Shown here piece after piece: positions 7,862-18,243 of a stretch of 64,000 nt of DNA (position 1 is the stretch's first letter; each line of letters starts with the position of its first letter). Origin of the DNA: Actinocorallia populi (GTDB lineage: Bacteria > Actinomycetota > Actinomycetes > Streptosporangiales > Streptosporangiaceae); contig NZ_PVZV01000004.1 of assembly GCF_002995495.1 (NCBI RefSeq), positions 310,001 through 374,000 on the forward strand, written 5' to 3'. A model generated the notes under the pieces. It saw only the letters and a list, made by a program, of their open reading frames with translations. It was not told the origin of the DNA and made no database searches. Position numbers and translations under genes: made by a program.

Positions 7862-8872
7862 TCAGCGGACGTAGCTCAGCGGGTGGCCGCCGGTGCGGCG
7901 GGCCTGGCCGCGCTTCTCCAGGGTGCGCAGGTGCGCGGCGGTCTCGCCGACGGCCAGGTGGTGGCTGATCGGGGGCATCTTCTCCCAGGAGTAGCTCCAC
8001 ACGCAGCGGGTGGCGAGCGTCCACAGGGTCTGCGGCTCGTCGCCCAGCAGCGCCCGGACCTCGGCCAGCCGCTCCTCGTGGTGCTCGATGATCTCCTTGG
8101 CCCGGCGCGAGATGCCGGTGAAGGAGTACTGGTGGGCCGGCATCGCGTCCTCGACGCCCATCGCGGCGGTGCGCTCCAGGGACGCCAGGTAGCCGCCCAG
8201 CGGGTCCACCTCGGGCCGGTCGTAGGGGTAGAGGCCGACGTGCGGGGTGATCTCCGGCAGCACGTGGTCGCCGGTGAAGAGCAGGTCCCGGTCCTCCAGG
8301 TGCAGGCAGATGTGGCCGGGGGAGTGGCCGGGCGTCCAGATGGTGCGCAGCGTGCGGCCGGGCAGGTCGACGAGGTCGCCGTCCTCCAGCAGCCGGTCCG
8401 GCATGGCCGGCGGGTCGGGGCGGCCGTCGTTGGCGCGCATCGCGTCCTGCTCCTCGGGGGAGGCGCCGGCCCTGCCGATCCAGTCGCCCAGGTCCTCGCC
8501 GTTCGGGTTCTCGAGGTCGGCGCGCATGTGCGTGATGACCTCGGCGTCGGCCCGGTGCATGGCCACCCAGGCGCCCGAGCGCTCCCTGATCCGCCCGGCG
8601 AGCCCGGCGTGGTCGGGGTGCATGTGGGTGACCACGACCCCGTACACGTCCTCGATGGCGGTGCCGAGGCCGGTGAGCCCGGCCTTCAGCGCCTTCCACG
8701 CCTCGGGGTGCTCCCAGCCGGCGTCGATGAGGACCGGCCCCCGTTCGTTCTCCAGGACGTACACCAGGGTCTTGCCCAGGGGGTTGCCCGGAATGGGCAC
8801 GGGAACGCTCCACAAACCGCCACCGTGATCGGTGACACCGGCATTGCCGGCCACATCGGCCCTGTCGGCCAC
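7862..8872 (-). CDS. MBL-fold metallo-hydrolase
   Basis: A 336-residue cytoplasmic metallo-beta-lactamase-fold protein. The metal motif THMHPDHAG places ligands at His83, His85, Asp87 and His88. A later HSPGHICLH histidine and the TGDHVLP aspartate complete a dinuclear site. The C-terminal 80 residues form a helical extension (HHLAVGETAAHLRTLEKRG) seen in glyoxalase II-like and thioesterase-like members. The GTG at 8872 has GAGGAG at a good distance. It follows the thiolase gene but is separated by a strong terminator. A thioesterase or lactone/ester hydrolase acting on side-chain intermediates is plausible, as inference. Confidence 0.85.
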   Translation of the reverse strand: MADRADVAGNAGVTDHGGGLWSVPVPIPGNPLGKTLVYVLENERGPVLIDAGWEHPEAWKALKAGLTGLGTAIEDVYGVVVTHMHPDHAGLAGRIRERSGAWVAMHRADAEVITHMRADLENPNGEDLGDWIGRAGASPEEQDAMRANDGRPDPPAMPDRLLEDGDLVDLPGRTLRTIWTPGHSPGHICLHLEDRDLLFTGDHVLPEITPHVGLYPYDRPEVDPLGGYLASLERTAAMGVEDAMPAHQYSFTGISRRAKEIIEHHEERLAEVRALLGDEPQTLWTLATRCVWSYSWEKMPPISHHLAVGETAAHLRTLEKRGQARRTGGHPLSYVR

Positions 8873-8893
8873 GCGGTACTCCTCGAACTCAGA

Positions 8894-8923
8894 AAAAGGG
8901 GCCGGGGGCGGGCGCCCCCGGCG
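8894..8923 (-). terminator. Intrinsic terminator of the thiolase gene
   Basis: A 9-bp perfect stem (GCCGGGGGC with GCCCCCGGC), 4-base loop, then CCC and five T residues on the minus strand, begins 14 bp after the thiolase stop. It is the clearest classical intrinsic terminator in the window. Confidence 0.8.
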
Positions 8924-8936
8924 AAGACGGCACGCG

Positions 8937-11349
<2,413 letters not shown>

Positions 11350-11497
11350 CGATCGTTACTCCGCTTCCGGTGACAGGCATTGCCCGACGTCTGTAATGAT
11401 GGCGCGGCAATTCGTGAAGAATATGAGTGTTTTCCCTTAAGTCGGACTGAGTACCGGAGCTCATGCCGGGCGCGGAACGACGAGACAGGCTGGGCTG
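11350..11497. promoter_or_regulatory. Divergent promoter region of the Ole-like cluster
   Basis: 148 bp separate the minus-strand P450 and the plus-strand OleA-like gene. The stretch is AT-richer than its surroundings (for example AAGAATATGAGTGTTTTCCC), as expected for promoters. I see no convincing KstR-type palindrome in it. Confidence 0.45.
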
Positions 11498-12481
11498 ATG
11501 AGAGCAAGGATCACGGGGGTCTCCGCGTACCTCCCCGAGCACACCGTGACGAGTGCCGAGGTGGAGGCGCGCGTCGGCCCCTACCGGCCCCATCCCACGA
11601 TCGTCGAGCGCATGACCGGCATCCGGCGCCGGCACGTGATGCGCGACGACCAGCAGGCGTCCGATCTCGCGGTGGAAGCGGCCGCGAAACTGCTCGCGGA
11701 AACGGGCGTGGAACCCGATCTCCTGATCTTCGGATCCGCCTCGCAAGATCTCATCGAACCGGCCACCGCGCACATAGTCGCGGCGAAACTCGGACTCGAC
11801 TGCCCGGTCTTCGATGTGAAGAACGCCTGCAATTCCTTCCTCAACGCCATGCAGGTCGCCGACGCGCTCATCCGCACCGGGCAGTACCGGCGGGCACTGG
11901 TGTGCAGCGGCGAGACGCCGTCCCGCGCCACCCGCTGGGAGGTGCGCGACCGCGCGCAGTTCGTCGACGCGTTCGCCGGCTACACGCTCTCGGACGGCGG
12001 CGCGGCGATGCTGCTGGAGGCGGCGCCGGACGGGGGGCTGTTCGAGTTCGGCTTCGACGCGGTCTCGGCGGCCTGGCGGATCGGGACGCTGCCCGCGGGC
12101 GGCTCGATGCACCCCCGCGACCCCGAGTACTCCTACTTCTCCGGCGACGGGCGCAAGCTCAAGGATGCCTTCCTCGGCAAGGGCCCCGACCTGTGGCTGG
12201 ACGCCCTGGACCGGCACGGGCTCACCTGGGGGGACTTCGCGGTCGTCCTCGTCCACCAGGTGACGCTGCCCTACCTGGAGACCCTGCGGGCGGTCCTCGG
12301 CATCCCCGCCGACCGGCTCGTGGTGACGCTGCCCGAGCACGGCAACGTCGCCTCGGCGTCGATGCCGCTGCAACTGGCCACAGCCGTCGCCGAAGGACGG
12401 CTCTCGCCCGGCGACAAGGTGGCCTTCGTGGGGCTCGCGGGCGGCGTCAGCCTCGGCGTGGCGTTCGCCGAGTGGTCCTGA
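11498..12481 (+). CDS. OleA-like / ketoacyl-ACP synthase III family condensing enzyme
   Basis: A 327-residue thiolase-fold enzyme of the KAS III/OleA type. The catalytic triad is Cys111 in DVKNACNSFLNA, His253 in LVHQVT and Asn283 in HGNVASASMP. OleA proteins condense two fatty acyl-CoAs head to head into a beta-keto acid. KAS III-type starters with ACP are the main alternative, but the downstream AMP-ligase and reductase match OleC and OleD, which favours OleA chemistry. It is the first gene of a plus-strand series; the GT2 gene starts 13 bp after its stop. The start ATG at 11498 aligns with the family N-terminus (ITGVSAYLPE). Confidence 0.82.
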   Translation: MRARITGVSAYLPEHTVTSAEVEARVGPYRPHPTIVERMTGIRRRHVMRDDQQASDLAVEAAAKLLAETGVEPDLLIFGSASQDLIEPATAHIVAAKLGLDCPVFDVKNACNSFLNAMQVADALIRTGQYRRALVCSGETPSRATRWEVRDRAQFVDAFAGYTLSDGGAAMLLEAAPDGGLFEFGFDAVSAAWRIGTLPAGGSMHPRDPEYSYFSGDGRKLKDAFLGKGPDLWLDALDRHGLTWGDFAVVLVHQVTLPYLETLRAVLGIPADRLVVTLPEHGNVASASMPLQLATAVAEGRLSPGDKVAFVGLAGGVSLGVAFAEWS

Positions 12482-12494
12482 AGGAAGGCCCCGA

Positions 12495-13292
12495 TTGAAA
12501 CTCTGGAACGTGCAGCGCGCGTCAGCGCGCGTTCAGCCACGATCAGCGCGAAGCGTGTTCAATTTGTGGATTGTCATCCCCGCCTACAACGAGGAGAAGT
12601 CGATCGGCGCGACGCTGCAGCGGCTCGCGCAGCAGACCGATCGCGACTTCACGCTGCTGGTGGTGGACAACGACAGCACCGACCGCACCGCCGAGATCGT
12701 GCGCTCCTTCCCCGGCGTCCGGCTCATCTGCGAGGCGCAGAAGGGCACGGGGGCAGCCTCCGACACGGGCTTCCGCCACGCCATCCTCAACGGGGCCACG
12801 CACATCGCCCGCACGGACGCCGACTGCCTGCCCGACGACGCCTGGGTGGCGGCCGTCCGGGCCGCCTTCCAGGACGGGCTGCGCATGGTCAGCGGGCCGC
12901 TGCGGCCCCGCACGGACGAGTTCCCGCTGAAGTTCTGGGAGCGCCGCCTCCTCCCGGCGGTCGTCCAGATCGCCGCGACCTTCGGGCGGTTCCGTCCGGG
13001 CAACCGCGACGCCGCCTACCTGGGCCCGTACGTGATGATGCCGGGCTGCAACATGGCCATCACCGCCGAGCTGTACGAGAAGGCCGGCGGGTTCCCGCGC
13101 ACCCGCATCGAGGACGTCCACGAGGACCGGGCCCTGGTCAACCGGGTGCGGAAGCTGACCGCCGAGTACGGGCTGCGCAGGAACATGGTCGTCTACGGTT
13201 CGGTGCGGCGGCTGCGCGCCTACGGGCTGGTCGGCACCCTCGGCTGGTACGCCGACCACCGCTACACCCCCGAGGTGGTCGACATCCGATGA
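12495..13292 (+). CDS. Family 2 glycosyltransferase
   Basis: A GT-A fold glycosyltransferase of 265 residues. The fold starts at WIVIPAYNEEKSIG, with a DxD-like metal motif ARTDADCLP and the acceptor-side ED in RIEDVHEDRALV. There is no membrane helix. The TTG at 12495 has AAGGAAGG with a 6-base spacer after the OleA-like stop. However, the first 20 residues are Arg/Ala-rich and unlike the family, so GTG at 12555 could be the true start. The stop overlaps the next P450 start by 4 bp. A sugar transferred to the Ole-type product is possible; the donor is unknown. Confidence 0.85.
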   Translation: MKLWNVQRASARVQPRSARSVFNLWIVIPAYNEEKSIGATLQRLAQQTDRDFTLLVVDNDSTDRTAEIVRSFPGVRLICEAQKGTGAASDTGFRHAILNGATHIARTDADCLPDDAWVAAVRAAFQDGLRMVSGPLRPRTDEFPLKFWERRLLPAVVQIAATFGRFRPGNRDAAYLGPYVMMPGCNMAITAELYEKAGGFPRTRIEDVHEDRALVNRVRKLTAEYGLRRNMVVYGSVRRLRAYGLVGTLGWYADHRYTPEVVDIR

Positions 13293-14443
13293 GCGACTGG
13301 GAGCGCCGCCTCTACCTGACCGCCCATCCCTTCGCCTACCCGCTGCTGCGCGGCCTGGCCCGGATCGGCCCCGCCGTGCGGGTGCCCGGCCTGGGGATCG
13401 TCGTCAACGACGCCGCGCTCGCCCGCGCGGTGCTGCTGGACGGGGAGGGGTTCCGCAAGGACGGGCCCGGCTCGCCCGGCGACCTGTGGACGCCGATCCT
13501 CGGCCCGTCCGTGCTGCTCAACATGGAGGGCGAACCCCACCGGGCGCTGCGCCGCAGGCTCACCGAGCTGTTCACGCCGGCCTCCACCGCCGCGCTGTGC
13601 GCCCGGGTCCTGGACGCCCCGCTCAAGACCCTCGCCGGACGGCTGGAGCGCGGCGAGGCCGTCGACCTCGTCCAGACCATGCGGGTCATGGCGGGCGCGG
13701 TGATCTGCGAGATCATCGGCCTGCCCGACATCGACGAGGCCGCCTGCCGGGAGATGTTCGAGAGCGGCGAGCGGATCGTCGCGATGGTCAAGCTGCGCAC
13801 CCGCACGCTGGACCCCGCGCAGGTCGCCCGCGCCCGCGAGGTCCTCGAACCGATCGGGGACGTGGCCGCGCGCACCTTCCACCGCGGCGACGAGACGACC
13901 GTCATGGGCCGGATGCGCGCGCTCGGGCTGTCGGAAGGGGAGGCCAGGGGAGCGGCCGGGGCGTTCTTCCTCACCGGTACCGAGACCGTCGCCACCCTCG
14001 TCCCCCGCCTGATCGCGCTGCTGCACGACACCGGTGAGCTGGCACGGGTCGCGGCGGACACGTCCCTGCTGGACGCGGCGATCGACGAGGCGATGCGCGT
14101 CACCACCCCCACCCCCGTGATGTTGCGCAGCGTCCACGCCGAGAAGGAGATCGGCCCGGTGAAGGCCCGTCCCGGGGACCGGGTGCTGATCGCCACGCAC
14201 AACTGCTGCCGCGCGCTCGGCCCGTTCGCGTTGGACGGTGCCCCCGGCAAGGCCGAACTGCGGCGGTTGTGGTTCGGCGCGGGTCCGCACTTCTGCATCG
14301 GCTACCCGCTGGCCCTGGCGGAGATACGGGCCGTGGCCGAGACGGTGCTGCGCCACGCCCCCGTGAAGGTCGTCTCCCGCCGGGCCGCACGGGGCGTGCT
14401 GATCCCCACCTACGCCGAACTCACGATCCAGAAGGCGGCATGA
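13289..14443 (+). CDS. Cytochrome P450 of the Ole-like cluster (second of two)
   Basis: A 384-residue P450. The I-helix is FLTGTETVATL and the heme loop WFGAGPHFCIG with Cys336. Its opening (SDWERRLYLTAHPFAYPLLR) resembles that of the P450 at 10141-11349 (NRHEARLL...), so the two look like paralogues. It is shorter than most bacterial P450s (about 400 residues) but all core motifs are present. ATGA overlaps at both ends couple it to the GT2 gene and to the ligase gene, so it is translated as part of that series. The substrate is unknown; hydroxylation of the Ole-type product or its acyl precursor is inferred. Confidence 0.87.
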   Translation: MSDWERRLYLTAHPFAYPLLRGLARIGPAVRVPGLGIVVNDAALARAVLLDGEGFRKDGPGSPGDLWTPILGPSVLLNMEGEPHRALRRRLTELFTPASTAALCARVLDAPLKTLAGRLERGEAVDLVQTMRVMAGAVICEIIGLPDIDEAACREMFESGERIVAMVKLRTRTLDPAQVARAREVLEPIGDVAARTFHRGDETTVMGRMRALGLSEGEARGAAGAFFLTGTETVATLVPRLIALLHDTGELARVAADTSLLDAAIDEAMRVTTPTPVMLRSVHAEKEIGPVKARPGDRVLIATHNCCRALGPFALDGAPGKAELRRLWFGAGPHFCIGYPLALAEIRAVAETVLRHAPVKVVSRRAARGVLIPTYAELTIQKAA

Positions 14444-15927
14444 GCCTCGTCACCAGCCTGCTCGACCAAGCCGAACGCACCCCCGAGAAGGCCGCTCTCA
14501 TCGCGGGCGACGGTACTGCGCTGACCTACGGGGAGCTGCGCAGCCAGGTGCTCGCCGTCCGCGACGGGTTTCTGTCGGCGGGGCTGGCGCCCGGGGACGG
14601 CGTGCTGTTCTCCGTCCGTCCCTCCCCGCAGGCGCTTGTGCTGGCGCTCGGTGTGGTCGCGGCGCGGGGCGTCGTGGTCTTCGCCGACCCGGGGGCGGGC
14701 CCGGAGATGTTCGAGGCGCGGCTGCGTCTGGCCGCGCCCCGTTGGTCGGCGGCCGAATCGCTGCTGTACGCCGCCAGCAGGATCGGCCCCGTGCGTTCGT
14801 TCGCCCGGCGCAAGGGGCTGCTGCTGCCGAATCTCTCCGAGCTGCCGTTGCAGCACGTCTATACGGGACGGTGGCTGCCCGGCGTACCGCGCGGCGCGCA
14901 CCGCCTGAAGGACTGGCTCCGAGCCTCACCGGACCGGGGCACGGAGGACGCGTCCGACCCTGACGCGCCCGCCGTCGTCATCTTCACCTCCGGGACGACC
15001 TCCGCGCCTCGTGCCGTCGTCCACACCCAGGCTTCGCTGGCGGCCGGGTTGGAGCTCTTCCGTTCGCGGGTGCCCCTGGGCCCCGGGGACGTGGTGCACA
15101 CCGACCAGTTGATGCTCGGCCTCCCCACGCTGATCGCGGGGGCGTGCTGGTCGATGCCGCGGCTGTTCTGCCCGCCGGAGGAGTTCCTGGAGCAGATGGA
15201 GGAACGGAAGGCCACCCACACGTTCTGCGTCCCGGTCCACCTCGCCGAGATCCTGGACGCCGCCGAGGACGGGCTGCCGCCGGGACTGCGCCACGTCCTG
15301 CTGGGCGCGGCCCCCGCGCCCGCAGGGATCCTGCGCCGCGCCGTGGCCGCCGCCCCGGAGGCCGAGGTGCTGTCGGTGTACGCGATGACCGAGATCGTGC
15401 CGGTGGCCGTCGCCTCGGCGCGGGAGAAGCTCGCGCACACCGGCGGCGGCGATCTGCTCGGCGAACCCCTGCCGGGGATCTCGGTACGAGTGGCCGACGA
15501 CGGCGAGCTGCTCCTGGGCGGTCCCAACCTCTGCAAGGGCTACCTGGGCGACCCCGACCACGCCGAACTGGCCACGGGCGACCTGGCCCGGATGGAGGGC
15601 GGGCGCCTGGTGCTGCTCGGGCGCAAGAAGGACATGCTGATCCGCGGCAAGTTCAACCTCTACCCCGGCCTGTACGAACCGGCCATCACGGCGCTGGACG
15701 GGGTCCGCGAGGCGGCCATCGTCGGGGTCCCCGAGCCGGAGACGGGGGACGAGGAGGTCGTCCTGGCCGTCGTCGGGACCGTCCCGGAGGGGGAGCTGAG
15801 GCGGAGGCTGGGGGAGGTCCTCGACGCCGAGGCGCTGCCCGACCGGATCGTGTACCTGCCGGAGCTGCCCTTCTCCGGCAGGGGCCGCAAACTCGACCGG
15901 GCCCTGCTCCGGAGACTCGTGGCTTAG
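14440..15927 (+). CDS. AMP-dependent ligase, OleC-like (beta-lactone synthetase candidate)
   Basis: A 495-residue adenylate-forming enzyme. The P-loop is FTSGTTSAPRAVVHT, where the usual TGxPK is TSAPR. Later come AMTE (motif around the adenine pocket), TGDLARMEGGRL, and LLGRKKDMLIRGKFNLYPG. The C-terminal Lys lies in GRGRKLDRALL. OleC proteins are related to acyl-CoA ligases but convert beta-hydroxy acids to beta-lactones. Its place beside OleA- and OleD-like genes supports that reading, while a plain acyl-CoA ligase remains possible. The ATG overlaps the P450 stop by 4 bp. Confidence 0.78.
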   Translation: MSLVTSLLDQAERTPEKAALIAGDGTALTYGELRSQVLAVRDGFLSAGLAPGDGVLFSVRPSPQALVLALGVVAARGVVVFADPGAGPEMFEARLRLAAPRWSAAESLLYAASRIGPVRSFARRKGLLLPNLSELPLQHVYTGRWLPGVPRGAHRLKDWLRASPDRGTEDASDPDAPAVVIFTSGTTSAPRAVVHTQASLAAGLELFRSRVPLGPGDVVHTDQLMLGLPTLIAGACWSMPRLFCPPEEFLEQMEERKATHTFCVPVHLAEILDAAEDGLPPGLRHVLLGAAPAPAGILRRAVAAAPEAEVLSVYAMTEIVPVAVASAREKLAHTGGGDLLGEPLPGISVRVADDGELLLGGPNLCKGYLGDPDHAELATGDLARMEGGRLVLLGRKKDMLIRGKFNLYPGLYEPAITALDGVREAAIVGVPEPETGDEEVVLAVVGTVPEGELRRRLGEVLDAEALPDRIVYLPELPFSGRGRKLDRALLRRLVA

Positions 15928-15944
15928 TGCGACAATCCCGGATG

Positions 15945-15958
15945 GCCCTTTAAAGGGC
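15945..15958. promoter_or_regulatory. Perfect 14-bp palindrome before the OleD-like gene
   Basis: GCCCTTTAAAGGGC is a perfect palindrome 18 bp after the ligase stop and 28 bp before the reductase start. It could be an operator or a small transcript structure. It is too AT-rich in the centre to be a good terminator. Confidence 0.4.
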
Positions 15959-15985
15959 GATGTATGGGGGATTCCGGGTGAAAGG

Positions 15986-16924
15986 GTGGAGTCGGTGCGG
16001 GTAGCGGTGACGGGCGCGTCGGGCTTCGTCGGGGGAGCGGTCTGCCGGGAGCTGTCCGCGCGGGGCGCCCGGGTGCACGCCTACGGGCGGCGCGAGACCG
16101 TCGACCCCGAGCACGTCGGCAAGGCCGCCTACCGCTCCTGGGACCTCAGGAGCGGGCCGCAGGCCGACGCCCCGCGCGTGGACGTGGTGGTGCACTGCGC
16201 CGGGACCGTCACCGACTGGGGGCCGGCCGGCGAGTTCTTCGCCGTCAACCTGGAGGGCACCAAGAGCGTCCTGGCGACGTTCCCCGGCGCCCGCTTCGTC
16301 CACGTGAGCACCGCGAGCGTCTACGACCCCGAGACGCCGACCGTCATGGCCACCGAGGACCAGGCGCCCGTCCGGCGGTACGTCAACGCCTACGGCGCGT
16401 CCAAGGCCGCCGCGGAGCGGGCCGTCCTGAACTCGGGCGCCGAGAGCGTCGTCCTGCGCCCGCACGCCGTCTACGGCCCCGGCGACACCACGCTGCTGCC
16501 GCGCGTCCTGGGGTCCGTCCGGGGGCCGGTGCTGGTCGCCGTCGGGACCGGGCGCCAGCTCGTCAGCCTGACCGGCGTCGGCAACCTCGTCCAGGCCTGC
16601 CTGCTGGCGTGCGAGTCGGACGTGACGGGGGTCTACAACGTCGCCGACGCCGAGCCGCTGGAGCTCGACGCCGCGCTGGCGATGATCCTGGCCGAGCGCG
16701 GGATCCGCGCCCGGCGCGTCTACCTGCCGCTGCGGCCCGTGCTGCCGGTGGCCGCGACCGTCGAGGGGGCGTTCCTGCTGGCGGGAAGCAGGAGGCCGCC
16801 GAGGCTCACCCGGTACGCGCTGGGGCATCTGGCCGTGGAGCGCACCCTGGACCTCTCGGCGGCCCGCAGGTTCCTGGGCTACCGGCCGGAGCCGACGTCC
16901 TTCGCCGGCGCGGCCTCCTGGTAG
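15986..16924 (+). CDS. NAD(P)-dependent SDR, OleD-like reductase
   Basis: A 312-residue extended short-chain dehydrogenase. It has the Rossmann motif GASGFVGG near the N-terminus, the catalytic STASVY serine segment and the YGASK Tyr/Lys pair. OleD reduces the beta-keto acid made by OleA to the beta-hydroxy acid used by OleC; 3-beta-hydroxysteroid dehydrogenase/isomerases and sugar epimerases are close relatives, so the role rests on context. GTG at 15986 is preceded only by weak AAAGG; GTG at 15995 is the alternative. It ends the plus-strand cluster and converges on the DUF397 gene. Confidence 0.75.
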   Translation: MESVRVAVTGASGFVGGAVCRELSARGARVHAYGRRETVDPEHVGKAAYRSWDLRSGPQADAPRVDVVVHCAGTVTDWGPAGEFFAVNLEGTKSVLATFPGARFVHVSTASVYDPETPTVMATEDQAPVRRYVNAYGASKAAAERAVLNSGAESVVLRPHAVYGPGDTTLLPRVLGSVRGPVLVAVGTGRQLVSLTGVGNLVQACLLACESDVTGVYNVADAEPLELDAALAMILAERGIRARRVYLPLRPVLPVAATVEGAFLLAGSRRPPRLTRYALGHLAVERTLDLSAARRFLGYRPEPTSFAGAASW

Positions 16925-16930
16925 CGGTCC

Positions 16931-17218
16931 TCAGCCGTCCTCGGGGAGGTCCTCGAGCAGGTCGTCGAACTCGCCGTCCTTGACGCCCAGGACGAAGGCG
17001 TCCCACTCGGCCTGCGTGAAGTACAGGACGGGCCCCTCGGGCTCCTTGGCGTCCTTCATCACGATGGCCTGCTCGCCGGGAAGGAAGATCTTGTTGTCCT
17101 TGCGGATCTCGTCGGGTACCTCTTCGGCAGGGATGAACTCGATGATCACGCCGTCCTCGCCGTCACCGTAGATCTCGGTGCGGCGCTGCGGCTGCTCGTG
17201 AAGAGAGTGTTCGCGCAC
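16931..17218 (-). CDS. DUF397 domain protein
   Basis: A small acidic protein of 95 residues. The C-terminal half carries the DUF397 signature GPVLYFTQAEWDAFVLGVKDGEFD-like region (LYFTQAEWDAFVLG and KDGEFD). DUF397 proteins are small actinobacterial partners of XRE regulators, but no such regulator is adjacent here. The N-terminal 50 residues (IIEFIPAEEVPDEI) are longer than in the minimal family. The GTG at 17218 is the only long start but its ribosome site is poor. It lies between convergent genes, 16 bp before the KstR-like gene stop. Function unknown. Confidence 0.7.
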   Translation of the reverse strand: MREHSLHEQPQRRTEIYGDGEDGVIIEFIPAEEVPDEIRKDNKIFLPGEQAIVMKDAKEPEGPVLYFTQAEWDAFVLGVKDGEFDDLLEDLPEDG

Positions 17219-17234
17219 CTCGCCAGAGTAACCG

Positions 17235-17816
17235 TCAGAAGCCGGCGAGCAGGCGGTTCGCCACCACTTCCAGCCTGACCTGGATCTCCTCCGCGGTGGT
17301 GCGCCCGCGCAGCAGCTCGATCATCTCCATCGCCCAGACGCTGCCCAGGGCGCGCACCAGGTCGCGCTGCTCCTCGGTGGCGGTCTCCGCCACGCCCATC
17401 ACGCGCAGCATCATGCCGGTCACCCGGGCGCCGAAGTCGGTCTTGACCTCCGCGAGGATCAGCGAGCGGGTCAGCGCGTCGGCCAGCTCCGGCTCGCGCA
17501 TGAGGCCGCGGGTGGCCCGCATCAGCAGCTCGGTGGCGCTGACGGCGGGGCCCGCGGAGGCGGGAGGGCGGCGCTGCATGCTCTTCTCGAGCAGGTCGAG
17601 CTCCTCGCTGACCACCGCGACGACCAGGTCCATCTTGGACGGGAAGTAGCGGTAGAGGGTGCCCAGGGCGACGCCGGCGCGCTCGGCGACGGTGCGCATC
17701 TGCATCGCCTCCACGCCGCCTCGCGAGGCGAGGGCGGCGGCGGCCTGCACGATGCGCCTGCGGCGCTGGTGCTGGCTGCGGGAACGGGTCGGAGATTCGG
17801 TCTGCTCTGCGGTCAT
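17235..17816 (-). CDS. kstR: TetR-family regulator, KstR-like
   Basis: A 193-residue TetR repressor. The HTH domain (about 18-66) reads RRRRIVQAAAALASRGGVEA then MQMRTVAERAGVALGTLYRYFPSK, very close to KstR of Mycobacterium (RILDATMAIASKGG, VQMRAVADRADVAVGTLYRYFPSK). KstR binds 3-oxo-cholestenoyl-CoA-type ligands and represses steroid side-chain and ring genes. Two KstR-like boxes lie in the 427-bp gap between it and the fused acyl-CoA dehydrogenase gene, so self-control and control of that gene are expected. Orthology versus a specialised paralogue needs a tree. ATG at 17816 gives MTAEQTESP. Confidence 0.72.
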   Translation of the reverse strand: MTAEQTESPTRSRSQHQRRRRIVQAAAALASRGGVEAMQMRTVAERAGVALGTLYRYFPSKMDLVVAVVSEELDLLEKSMQRRPPASAGPAVSATELLMRATRGLMREPELADALTRSLILAEVKTDFGARVTGMMLRVMGVAETATEEQRDLVRALGSVWAMEMIELLRGRTTAEEIQVRLEVVANRLLAGF

Positions 17817-17889
17817 TCGGTGATGTCCCCGGTCAGCCTGGCCGGCCCCGCCGGACCAGGAAGTGGTGGGCCAAGCCTAGCGCTTTCAC

Positions 17890-17903
17890 GAGAACCTGTT
17901 ATC
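17890..17903. promoter_or_regulatory. KstR-like box, proximal to the kstR-like gene
   Basis: GAGAACCTGTTATC keeps the AACNNGTT core of the KstR consensus; the outermost T and A differ. It lies 74 bp upstream of the regulator start, a usual distance for autoregulation. Confidence 0.45.
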
Positions 17904-17972
17904 TCGAAGCGGGCGCCTCAGGGAGTGAGTTCTACCGCAACCACCATCGGATATGTCGCTCTCTGGACAGTA

Positions 17973-17990
17973 ACTAGAATGTGTTCTAGT
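17973..17990. promoter_or_regulatory. KstR-like box, 18-bp perfect palindrome
   Basis: ACTAGAATGTGTTCTAGT is a perfect 7-4-7 inverted repeat. Its inner 14 bases (17975-17988) match TNNAACNNGTTNNA with one change (AAT for AAC). The flanking ACTAG and CTAGT also resemble mycobacterial KstR sites. It sits between the divergent regulator and dehydrogenase genes. Confidence 0.65.
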
Positions 17991-18243
17991 TTGCCTCTCG
18001 GGGTTGTCTTCGACGGGCTCGGGGAGGAGGCGTGGACGTGGTCGCCACCGCGCGCACCGGCCGGGTCCGGCCAGTTCCGGCCGCCACGGGCCGCGTCCGG
18101 AGCTGGGCGAAGGCGTCCGCGGACCGCCTGGACCGCCCGGCGGGAGGGCGCGGTGCGCCCCCGGCCGGAACCGGCCGCCGGGCCCGCACGAGGACCCCGT
18201 CCCCGCCCGCTCCCGAGATCGTGTTCCAGTCGGAAGGACGGCC

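Larger units (their letters stand above)
17817..18243. other. 427-bp divergent control region between kstR-like and chsE-like genes
   Basis: No gene is seen here. Two KstR-like boxes lie at 17890-17903 and 17973-17990. From 18004 to 18243 the plus strand has an open frame continuous with the dehydrogenase, but the residues are low-complexity Arg/Pro/Gly with no family similarity. I therefore read it as a long 5' leader. Confidence 0.6.

Noticed and set aside
18004-18243. Upstream extension of the fused acyl-CoA dehydrogenase by 80 residues
   Set aside because: The residues are Arg/Pro/Gly-rich and unlike the family, and ATG 18244 has a strong ribosome site. It is treated as leader sequence.
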